Assembly (NCBI GenBank): GCA_019313025.1
Contig: JAFDCA010000585.1
Location: 1 to 8,956, forward strand
Direction: 5' to 3'
Length of the DNA stretch: 8,956 nucleotides
Source of the DNA: Deltaproteobacteria bacterium
Lineage (GTDB): Bacteria > Desulfobacterota > Desulfobacteria > Desulfobacterales > UBA11574
Shown here: piece by piece, positions 1 through 6,005 of the stretch
Layout of the letters: each line of letters opens with the position of its first letter
Numbering within the stretch: position 1 is the stretch's first letter
Made by a program: the position numbers and the translations under genes
The notes under the pieces: generated by a model
Seen by the model: the letters and a program-made list of their open reading frames with translations, nothing else
What the model was told of the DNA's origin: nothing
Database searches by the model: none

Positions 1-515
1 CGGCATACTTTTACAAATTCATTAAAAAGATGCTTCCCGTTGGGATCTTTAAAATCAGACAGATCCTGGCCGTTTAAAGAAGGCTTGATGGGATGCATGA
101 CCATCTTCGGATGCATGTCGTTGATCCATATGTAACCATTCTTGTCGTAACGCATATCTTTGATAGTATCTAATGCCGATTGTTTTTTCTGATCGGCCGT
201 TAAATCAGATCGATGATAGATGCTTTGTATGGCATTGTAGGTAATATCTACGATATTTTTAAGTTTTTCTTTGTAGGCTTCGGCGACCTTTTGTGAATCA
301 TGTGCCGCGTTGTAGTTGGATTGCATAATCGCGTAGGTGTTCTTTACAAGATCTTTCAGCTTTTCTTTTTTTTCAGCCACCATCATTGCCTTTACGGATG
401 CAATTTCTTCTTCGCCTCTTTTACCCAAAGAATGAATCGACAGTATCAAGCTGATGATTCCCATCAACAACAACCCTGACAGTGAAAAAACAATAACCTT
501 TTTACTAATATTCAT
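1..515 (-). CDS. Methyl-accepting chemotaxis protein, N-terminal part (single-Cache sensor), cut by the window edge
   Basis: This is the first 171 residues of a chemoreceptor running off the left edge. Seen: a short Lys-containing N-terminus, one hydrophobic segment at about residues 7-27 (signal anchor), a charged helical stretch (about 31-90), then a Cache-like core with GYIWINDM at 127-134 followed by HPKMVMHP and an NGQDLSDFKDPNGKH stretch (148-162). That pattern is typical of single-Cache (sCache_2 type) periplasmic ligand-binding domains, which commonly bind small organic acids or similar ligands. The second membrane segment, HAMP and signalling tip would lie outside the window, so the receptor assignment is by family. 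The ATG at 513-515 is preceded by an AGAGGAT ribosome site (522-528) at good spacing. The gene follows cheA on the same strand after 170 bases, so it probably feeds that kinase. A sensor histidine kinase or cyclase with the same sensor domain is the main alternative. Confidence 0.75.
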   Translation of the reverse strand, partial: MNISKKVIVFSLSGLLLMGIISLILSIHSLGKRGEEEIASVKAMMVAEKKEKLKDLVKNTYAIMQSNYNAAHDSQKVAEAYKEKLKNIVDITYNAIQSIYHRSDLTADQKKQSALDTIKDMRYDKNGYIWINDMHPKMVMHPIKPSLNGQDLSDFKDPNGKHLFNEFVKVC

Positions 516-685
516 ACTTTTATCCTCTTTTCTTATTGATATTTAAAGGTATTACTGTTTTTATCTTTTCTTATTCCCCTAAGATCGCCACCGGTATTTT
601 TTTAAAAACGATTATTTGTGTTCTCGTCGATCTGTTTCTCATTATATTTTTGTCGCCAATCAAGTACCCAGAAATACATAACCAA

Positions 686-3600
686 TTATATATTGCTATT
701 GAGAAAATTATGAACGCTATTCATTAGCTTTTCTCTATCCAACTTGATTTGATAGTCATCAATACCAACTGCTTGTCCCCTTGCGATATCCTCTTCGCCG
801 GCCATGGTGGTCAGCGCAATAATCGGCAATTCAGAAAATCGTTTGTCTTTTTTTATTTTTTCTGAAAGTTCGTAACCGTCAAGATTGGGCATCTCTATAT
901 CCGTTACGACAAGAGCAACCTCTTCAGAATGGTCCAAAAGACGATCCCATGCTACGATTCCATCTTCGGCTTCGATAACGTTGTAGCCTTCTTCTTCCAT
1001 AAATCCCTTTACCTGATTTCGGAAAAAGTTTGAATCCTCAGCATAAAGAATTGTAACACTTTTTCCCTCATCAGTATGAATCGTTTTCCTGTCAGGAAAC
1101 CACTCCGGATTTAAAGTGTTCACCAAACCATATACATCCACAAGTAAAGTTGTGTGATCACCAATGATGGCAGATCCCAAAATGCCCTTTTGCTTTAACG
1201 TTTCGTCATCGACTTCTACAGAGATTTCTTTTGCATCAACCGGGCCTACTGCCATAATACCGACTTCTTTGTCAGCGATATTAACCACAATTACCAAAAG
1301 ATCCTCTTTTTTAGCCATAGGTTTGACTTTGGCAACCTGGTCTATGGTAAAAAGCGCGAGACTTCCCCCGCGATATTTCATCACTTTTCGACCGCCAACT
1401 TCCTCGATGCTTGTATGTTTTATTTTTTCAATACGCTCGACGTGATTAATCGGGATGGCAAACTGTTCCTCATCCGCGCCCCTGAATATCAGTATCGATT
1501 GCTTTTCTTTACTGCTCATATTCTTTTTATCATTTTCCCCGGCCACTTCGGCAGCTCTGTCGGACCCTTCAACTGAAGTTAAACCATACATATTTGCGAG
1601 ATTTGCAACATCAAGAATTAGTGCAACCCGGCCGTCACCCATAATGGTTGCACCCGCATATTCCTTGCAAACCTTTAGATGGCGACCCAGCGGTTTGACA
1701 ACGATTTCTTCGGAATCATTCAGTTCATCGACCACGAGTCCGTATTTCATTGCGCCCGTGGAAACAACAACGATATTCAGGGCACTTGATGCATGATAAC
1801 GTCTGTCTTTTGGATTCCGTTTTACTTCTTTTGTTATTTTTTCAAGTTCTTCCTTTTTATCAGCTCTTGGCTTTGAGGTCTCAGTAGCAGTAAAATCTTC
1901 CTTAAAATAGGGACTTTTTTTGGATCTTCGATCGGAGATGTTTCGGCGTCTATCCGTTTTTGAGCTTCCATCTTTATAATCAAAATATGTCGATTCAATC
2001 CCGATGACGTCGGCCAACTTTATTAACGGCAAAAGTTTACCACGCAGCCTGACCACTTCTGCGTCTCCAACAATTTCTACTCTGTCTTTTACCTGACTAG
2101 CGGGTATTCTCAAAAGCTCTTCCAAATTCACCTGGGGAATGGCATAGCGATCACCCCCTGCAACGATGATCTGGCTGGGTATGATGGCAAGCGTCAACGG
2201 CAGTTTTATTCGGATTGTTGTCCCCTCTCCAAGTTTTGAGTCGATATCGATCACGCCACCGAGTCTGTCCAGATTGGTCTTGACAACATCCATACCCACG
2301 CCGCGTCCCGACACATCCGTCACTTTAAAAAAAAAAAAAAAACCGGGCATAAAGATAAGGTTTACTTTTTCTTTATCAGACATCATTCTTGCCTGATCTT
2401 CTGAGATCAATCCCTTTTCCACCGCAGTTGCTGCCAGTTTCCGACCATCCAGCCCCTTACCGTCGTCTGAAATTTCGATGTTGACCTGTCCTGCTTCATG
2501 GTAGGCTTTTAAGAAAATTTGTCCCGTAGTCTTTTTTCCAGCTTTTTTTCGATCTTCCGGCAGTTCAATTCCGTGATCCACGGAATTTCGAACCAGGTGG
2601 GTCAAAGGATCACCGATAGCTTCAATAATGGTTTTATCCAGTTCAACTTCTTTCCCCTTTAATGATAATTCTATTTTCTTTCCCAAGTTTCCTGCCAGGT
2701 CTCGAACAACACGTGGAAATTTATTAAATACCATTCCAATATTCTGCATCCGGGTTAACATGATGGCTTCCTGAAGTTCGGATGTAATCAGATCTATTCT
2801 CTGGCCCGACGTTTCCGCTGCTCTTGGATCACCGGAAGATATGGACTGGAGAAGCTGGTTTCTGCTCAGCACTAGCTCTCCGGCCAGATTCATGAGCGTG
2901 TCCAAGAGGCTGACGTTTACCCTTAAACTGGCGTCGGAAGTACCCATACAGGTTTTTGTATCTTCGACTTTTATATCATTGCTATTCTCTTTTTCCGGTT
3001 CCTCTTCATTATAACATTCCACAGCTGTTTCTTCCTGAATCTCACTTGTCGTATTCAAAAAATCATTGCCTCCATGTTCATCTTTTAATGGCTGTTCAGA
3101 CTCCAACACATCCGGTTCAGGATCAGCATTTTCTGATATGGATTTGAATTGAAGGTCATCGGTCAGCTCGAAGATCTGTTCTTCATTTATTTCAAAAATC
3201 AAGTTAATATCTTCCGGACCTACAAGGGTTGAAAATAAAACAATAAATGGGAATCGGTTCGGAAGTTCTTTTTCTTGGAGCAAACCAACAGCATCGATAT
3301 CGATCTGTTTATCGAGAATAATACCGGAAGATTGCATATCATTGATGAGATCGGAAAGTATTTTGTTTTTCAAATGAATATCTTGAATCAAATCAAATCC
3401 AATCATGTAGATATTCTTTCCGCCTTTCCTGCCTTCTGTAATCATACCTTCGGTAATCCCAAAACCGGCCATTTGATCAGGCAGTGAAATAAGATCAGCT
3501 AGCGAGTAACCATCTAACTTAGCAGTTTGGGTTTCCACTTCCTCTTCATTTTTTTCGGGCAATCCTTTCGTAATCGATAACAGTGATTCTATATGATTTG

Positions 3601-3946
3601 AAATATCAATATCGTTGCTTTGTGTAATATTGTTTATAAGATCTGTGAGTGTATCTGAGGCCAGTAAAAGTATGTTGATGATTTCTGCATTGGGAACCAT
3701 TTCACGGCTTCGAATTTTTCCCAAAATATTTTCCATTTCGTGAGTAAGGTTTTTGATGTTGGTAAGCCCCATAAAACCAGCGCCACCTTTTATGGAATGC
3801 GCGGCGCGATATACCTTGTTTATCAGGTTTTCGTCGAGATCGGCGCCAGCAGATTCAATGGCCAGCAAATCATTCTGAATATCCGCCAGATGTTCCAACG
3901 ATTCATCTATAAATATCTGCATGGTTTCATCAAACTGAATGCTCAT
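686..3946 (-). CDS. cheA: Hybrid chemotaxis histidine kinase CheA (HPt - P2-like - kinase - CheW - CheW - receiver)
   Basis: Autophosphorylating kinase that takes receptor signals through CheW-like domains and passes phosphate to response regulators. Visible in order: HPt with phospho-acceptor H50 in AAHSIKGGAG; a P2-like domain (about 146-262); an acidic linker (262-335); P3 dimerisation helices (about 340-410); the ATPase with N box HLVRNSVDHG (N454), G1 box DDGKG (494-498), F box FMPGF (532-536) and G2 box GRGVG (547-551); a first CheW-like domain (about 585-790) split by a basic insert rich in DRR motifs (about 655-718); a second CheW-like domain (about 815-945); and a C-terminal receiver (about 963-1084) with E970/D971, phospho-acceptor D1016, T1046 and K1068. 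At 1086 residues it is much longer than a classical CheA of about 650. The ATG has a GGGAGGG ribosome site (3952-3958). Oddity: residues 537-540 are four Phe from a 16-base homopolymer, where the family has Ser-Thr-x-Glu. This could impair ATP handling or be a sequencing error. Confidence 0.95.
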   Translation of the reverse strand: MSIQFDETMQIFIDESLEHLADIQNDLLAIESAGADLDENLINKVYRAAHSIKGGAGFMGLTNIKNLTHEMENILGKIRSREMVPNAEIINILLLASDTLTDLINNITQSNDIDISNHIESLLSITKGLPEKNEEEVETQTAKLDGYSLADLISLPDQMAGFGITEGMITEGRKGGKNIYMIGFDLIQDIHLKNKILSDLINDMQSSGIILDKQIDIDAVGLLQEKELPNRFPFIVLFSTLVGPEDINLIFEINEEQIFELTDDLQFKSISENADPEPDVLESEQPLKDEHGGNDFLNTTSEIQEETAVECYNEEEPEKENSNDIKVEDTKTCMGTSDASLRVNVSLLDTLMNLAGELVLSRNQLLQSISSGDPRAAETSGQRIDLITSELQEAIMLTRMQNIGMVFNKFPRVVRDLAGNLGKKIELSLKGKEVELDKTIIEAIGDPLTHLVRNSVDHGIELPEDRKKAGKKTTGQIFLKAYHEAGQVNIEISDDGKGLDGRKLAATAVEKGLISEDQARMMSDKEKVNLIFMPGFFFFFKVTDVSGRGVGMDVVKTNLDRLGGVIDIDSKLGEGTTIRIKLPLTLAIIPSQIIVAGGDRYAIPQVNLEELLRIPASQVKDRVEIVGDAEVVRLRGKLLPLIKLADVIGIESTYFDYKDGSSKTDRRRNISDRRSKKSPYFKEDFTATETSKPRADKKEELEKITKEVKRNPKDRRYHASSALNIVVVSTGAMKYGLVVDELNDSEEIVVKPLGRHLKVCKEYAGATIMGDGRVALILDVANLANMYGLTSVEGSDRAAEVAGENDKKNMSSKEKQSILIFRGADEEQFAIPINHVERIEKIKHTSIEEVGGRKVMKYRGGSLALFTIDQVAKVKPMAKKEDLLVIVVNIADKEVGIMAVGPVDAKEISVEVDDETLKQKGILGSAIIGDHTTLLVDVYGLVNTLNPEWFPDRKTIHTDEGKSVTILYAEDSNFFRNQVKGFMEEEGYNVIEAEDGIVAWDRLLDHSEEVALVVTDIEMPNLDGYELSEKIKKDKRFSELPIIALTTMAGEEDIARGQAVGIDDYQIKLDREKLMNSVHNFLNSNI
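2327..2342. repeat. 16-base A/T homopolymer inside cheA
   Basis: Sixteen consecutive A on the plus strand (T on the coding strand) encode the third base of G535 plus F536-F540. F536 belongs to the normal F box. The other twelve bases fall exactly where homologues encode Ser-Thr-x-Glu, and the frame reopens into a normal KVTDVSGRG sequence. No comparable homopolymer occurs elsewhere in the gene. Confidence 0.95.
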
Positions 3947-3951
3947 TTAAA

Positions 3952-3958
3952 CCCTCCC
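3952..3958 (-). promoter_or_regulatory. Strong ribosome binding site of cheA
   Basis: On the minus strand GGGAGGG lies five bases upstream of the cheA ATG (3944-3946), which supports that start and suggests efficient independent translation after the 70-base gap from the STAS gene. Confidence 0.8.
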
Positions 3959-4016
3959 GATTAAGAAAGTAACATCATTGAATGAAATATATAATTTTGT
4001 AGAAGTTGTTCATTGA

Positions 4017-4340
4017 CTAAGCGTTTTGGTTTCGGTTCATCTGTTCCATTTCAAAATGCTTGTTCAGTCCAAGAGCTTCGAAAAGTGTATTTATTTCATT
4101 CGGAACATTTTTAAGAAAAAGCTTCGCTCCGGTATTGTTCATCGCATTGTGAGTTGCAGCAATAACGCTTAAGCCCAAAGGATCAATAGATTTTACATTT
4201 ATAAAATCCAGCGTTAGTTCCGTGATCCCCTGCTCTAAAATTTTCAACAGTTTCTTATTTAAACTTTCCGCATTGGAAGCGACGACATCTTTGCCGGGTC
4301 GAACATTTTTTCGGGTCTGTTTTTTCTTGTTCTTTCTCAT
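4017..4340 (-). CDS. STAS-domain protein (anti-sigma-factor-antagonist-like) without the phosphorylatable serine
   Basis: A 107-residue single-domain protein. A very basic N-terminus (1-18) is followed by a STAS core: VVASNAESLNKKLLKIL (19-35), the strand ELTLDFINVKSID (41-53), the helix after the signature loop GLSVIAATHNAM (56-67), and GAKLFLKNVP (71-80). STAS proteins usually bind a partner protein, and many are switched by phosphorylation of the Ser just before the Gly of a D-S-S-G-type loop. Here the loop is D53-P54-L55-G56, so that Ser is absent and a classical SpoIIAA/RsbV phospho-switch is unlikely. It is the first gene of the operon, 70 bases before cheA, and lies downstream of a candidate sigma-54 promoter. 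The ATG has a purine-rich leader (GAGAGAAAGCA). Inferred role: a constitutive binding or scaffold protein tied to the chemosensory kinase. A direct role in sigma regulation is not shown. Confidence 0.8.
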   Translation of the reverse strand: MRKNKKKQTRKNVRPGKDVVASNAESLNKKLLKILEQGITELTLDFINVKSIDPLGLSVIAATHNAMNNTGAKLFLKNVPNEINTLFEALGLNKHFEMEQMNRNQNA

Positions 4341-4434
4341 TGCTTTCTCTCAATTTTTTGATCAATTAACCTGTTTTTTAAAAAGGATCATGAATTTCAG
4401 GAACACGCATCGCATCTTTCCGCTTTCAGGGATT

Positions 4435-4449
4435 TCAAAATGCGTGCCA
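4435..4449 (-). promoter_or_regulatory. Candidate sigma-54 (RpoN) promoter of the STAS-cheA-receptor operon
   Basis: The minus strand reads TGGCACG-CATT-TTGA from 4449 to 4435. The -24 element TGGCACG is perfect, and the distance from the -24 GG to the -12 G is the canonical 12 bases. The -12 element is TTGA rather than TTGC, one mismatch at an important base. Transcription would begin near 4424, leaving a leader of about 84 bases before the STAS ATG. No sigma-54 activator gene or activator site was identified. Confidence 0.4.
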
Positions 4450-4900
4450 TTCATTTCTATTTGGCAATAAAATTAAGTGAAAACCGTGAAATACGAAGAC
4501 TTATATCCGGTAGATACCCATTTGATGAAGAGGAGCAGATATTGTGGATTCCATTGTGATACCAAGGTGTTTGACGATTCCGACCTGTCTGTTTTCATTC
4601 TGTTTCCAATCTTTGCAAAACTTGTTTTTAAACTATTTGGTAATTAAATCCGATATAAAATAATATATGGTTCGCTTTTTTTGTAATTCGTCACTTCTTT
4701 GACGTCGTCCGATGATTTTTTGACAATTGAAGTAATTTTGAGACGGTTTTTGCCGATAATTGACGATATAAGCCTGGGCTTTGTGCCTTATTTTCCAGTA
4801 ACTTTATGAGATTTTAGTGGGTGAAAACAATTTATTTAAGTTATATGGTTTAGATATGAACATTATGCAGGGATAAGCAGTTAATACAATTGAGATACCA

Positions 4901-4936
4901 AAAAGATGCGAAAAAAGATATTCGCACATTTTTTAT
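4901..4936 (+). terminator. Terminator-like hairpin, possibly bidirectional
   Basis: A perfect six-pair stem TGCGAA/TTCGCA (4907-4912 and 4921-4926) with an eight-base loop is followed two bases later by a run of six T on the plus strand. On the left it is flanked by an A run, so the minus-strand transcript would also end in U residues. The stem is short and only half GC. No gene visibly ends here, which is odd in a divergent intergenic region. Confidence 0.4.
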
Positions 4937-5066
4937 TTGGGAAATATTTTTGTATTTCAATGCCGTACGATGTTTGACCCAAAGAAATAGGTTCATTTAA
5001 AAAACCTGCTTAATGTCACTATGTTATTGTATTTATTTGAAATATTAAACTTCAAGACTTGAGTTG

Positions 5067-5093
5067 TTGACATGTTTGCCGGAGTCAGATAAT
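5067..5093 (+). promoter_or_regulatory. Candidate sigma-70 promoter, now separated from the cyclase operon by the IS
   Basis: A perfect -35 TTGACA (5067-5072) is followed by GATAAT (5088-5093), five of six to the -10 consensus, with a short 15-base spacer. TAATTA with 17-base spacing is the alternative -10. It points toward the cyclase gene. Without the inserted element the distance to the cyclase start would be only about 40-60 bases. Confidence 0.35.
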
Positions 5094-5121
5094 TATAACT
5101 ATCTAAAATATACCAATTAAT

Positions 5122-5128
5122 TAATTAT
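5122..5128 (+). repeat. Left copy of probable target-site duplication TAATTAT
   Basis: Seven bases identical to 5992-5998 and directly abutting the left inverted repeat. The flank is AT-rich, so part of the match could be chance. Confidence 0.55.
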
Positions 5129-5153
5129 GGGTAAAGTTTGAAAATCCGGACCT
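5129..5153 (+). repeat. Left terminal inverted repeat of the IS
   Basis: Twenty-five bases, matching the reverse complement of 5967-5991 at 22 positions. The differences are at positions 10, 11 and 14. The innermost bases overlap the left arm of the hairpin at the transposase start. Confidence 0.9.
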
Positions 5154-5174
5154 GCAATGCTAATAGAAGCAGGT
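5150..5174 (+). promoter_or_regulatory. Hairpin over the transposase translation start
   Basis: ACCTGC (5150-5155) is perfectly complementary to GCAGGT (5169-5174), with a 13-base loop containing the first candidate ATG (5157). The second candidate ATG (5175) follows immediately. Folding would hide the upstream GGA and the start region, a known way for insertion sequences to limit transposase made from read-through transcripts. Folding is inferred. Confidence 0.45.
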
Positions 5175-5960
5175 ATGAAGCGGATTTGCCCAAAATGCTC
5201 ACATAACAGATTCTGGTCACTTAAAGATGGCCGTTTCCGATGTACTAGGTGTAGGAAAACTTTTAGTGATTCAAGACAACTAGTTCGGATTTCAAAGGCT
5301 AAGTTGAGACAAGTTGTCCAAGAATTTTTACTTGAGCATTCAACCAATATCATTCTCAGCAGAGTCGATATATCGAAGTATATGTTGCTAAAAATTTTGA
5401 CTCTGCTAAGAGTTGCCATGACCCAGGATCTTCCTGAGGTTTTCGATGGCACCGTTGAGGTTGACGAAACCTATCTCGGTGGCCAGTGGAAAAACAAACG
5501 GCTTTCTGTTAAACGTAATTTATCCAAAGCCAAACGCGGTAGAGGCACGAAAAAACAGGCTGTTTTCGGTATCCTTTGCCGTAATGGTAAAGTCTGGGCC
5601 GAGTTAATCGACAGCGTTGAGGCAAAACAGCTGCAGCCAAGGATTCTCAAGCAGGTTAAGAAAGGCTCGACTGTTTTTTCAGATACCTGGCGCGGATACA
5701 CCGGAATTGCTGCCAAAGGGTATGTCCATCGCTTGGTAAAGCATAGCAAAGACAGCTATGTGACGAACGGTAACCACATTAATGGCCTGGAAGGCTTCTG
5801 GGGTTACCTTAAACGTAAACTTGCCGCTAAAGGTGGTATTAGACCGTCACGTTTGCATCTGTACCTCGGAGAATACGTCTGGCGATATAACTATCGATTT
5901 CTAGATTTAAAAGAACAAGAAAATTACTTATTCAAACTTTTACATAAGTACATTAGATAG
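5157..5960 (+). CDS. IS1595-family transposase
   Basis: Intact 267-residue transposase that would catalyse movement of the surrounding element. An N-terminal zinc ribbon is visible (C11, C14, C29, C32 as CPKC...CTRC), then a helical region, then the DDE-type catalytic domain: D103 in VDETYLGG, D176 in FSDTWRGY, and the C-terminal block N209-G-L-E212-G-F-W with K219 nearby, matching the IS1595/ISXO2-like pattern. No frameshift or stop is seen, so it is probably functional. Start choice is uncertain. The first ATG (5157) has only a GGA upstream and lies in a hairpin loop. The ATG at 5175 gives MKRICPKC, nearer the usual family start just before the zinc ribbon, but has poor ribosome-site spacing. 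The stop codon lies six bases before the right inverted repeat. Confidence 0.92.
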   Translation: MLIEAGMKRICPKCSHNRFWSLKDGRFRCTRCRKTFSDSRQLVRISKAKLRQVVQEFLLEHSTNIILSRVDISKYMLLKILTLLRVAMTQDLPEVFDGTVEVDETYLGGQWKNKRLSVKRNLSKAKRGRGTKKQAVFGILCRNGKVWAELIDSVEAKQLQPRILKQVKKGSTVFSDTWRGYTGIAAKGYVHRLVKHSKDSYVTNGNHINGLEGFWGYLKRKLAAKGGIRPSRLHLYLGEYVWRYNYRFLDLKEQENYLFKLLHKYIR

Positions 5961-5966
5961 TAAATT

Positions 5967-5991
5967 AGGTCCGGATTATCGGACTTTACCC
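5967..5991 (-). repeat. Right terminal inverted repeat of the IS
   Basis: Reverse complement begins GGGTAAAGTCCG and ends TCCGGACCT, pairing with the left end at 22 of 25 positions. It starts six bases after the transposase stop codon. Confidence 0.9.
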
Positions 5992-5998
5992 TAATTAT
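5992..5998 (+). repeat. Right copy of probable target-site duplication TAATTAT
   Basis: Matches 5122-5128 and directly follows the terminal CCC of the element. It ends seven bases before the GTG candidate start of the cyclase. Confidence 0.55.
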
Positions 5999-6005
5999 TT
6001 TTACG

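Larger units (their letters stand above)
4341..5128. other. Long divergent intergenic region, no convincing gene
   Basis: This AT-rich stretch separates the minus-strand chemosensory operon from the insertion sequence and plus-strand cyclase operon. It holds the candidate sigma-54 site near 4435-4449, three TTGAC(A/G) motifs on the plus strand (4699-4704, 4720-4725, 4760-4765), a small hairpin AAGCC-TG-GGCTT near 4771-4782, a terminator-like hairpin at 4907-4926 and a TTGACA-containing promoter candidate at 5067-5093. A 56-codon plus-strand frame starting GTG at 4477 and ending TAA at 4645-4647 has no ribosome site and no recognisable motif, so it is not called as a gene. Confidence 0.7.
5129..5991 (+). 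mobile_element. Complete IS1595-family insertion sequence (863 bp)
   Basis: The element is bounded by 25-base terminal inverted repeats (22 of 25 identical, beginning GGGTAAAGT) and carries one intact transposase frame filling nearly all of it. The sequence TAATTAT directly abuts both ends (5122-5128 and 5992-5998), consistent with a target duplication. The family normally makes 8 bp, so one base may have mutated or the end may be off by one. Length, ends and transposase all agree with an IS1595-type element lacking passenger genes, and it appears potentially active. It is inserted in AT-rich DNA just in front of the cyclase start, in the same orientation. Confidence 0.9.

Noticed and set aside
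590..645. Terminator after cheA on the minus strand
   Set aside because: Only a four-pair ACGA/TCGT stem precedes the T-run, with a long loop. Not convincing, and the downstream receptor fits an operon.
641..646. TATAAT on the minus strand ahead of the receptor gene
   Set aside because: A perfect -10 word but no acceptable -35 at 16-18 bases; expected by chance in AT-rich DNA, and the receptor may simply be co-transcribed with cheA.
536..727. Plus-strand 63-residue hydrophobic open frame opposite the cheA-receptor gap
   Set aside because: Starts with TTG, has no ribosome site, overlaps the cheA 3' end in antisense, and its hydrophobicity follows from AT-rich sequence.
4388..4468. Small plus-strand frame (26 codons) with an AAGGA just upstream
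   Set aside because: Ribosome-site spacing is too short, no recognisable sequence, and it overlaps the candidate sigma-54 promoter on the other strand.
4477..4647. Plus-strand 56-codon frame starting GTG in the long intergenic region
   Set aside because: No ribosome site, no family motif, and composition like the surrounding non-coding DNA. It could be a gene remnant but nothing supports that.
4987..5013. AGGTT/AACCT inverted repeat in the intergenic region
   Set aside because: Only five AT-rich pairs with a nine-base loop and no T-run, so too weak to call.
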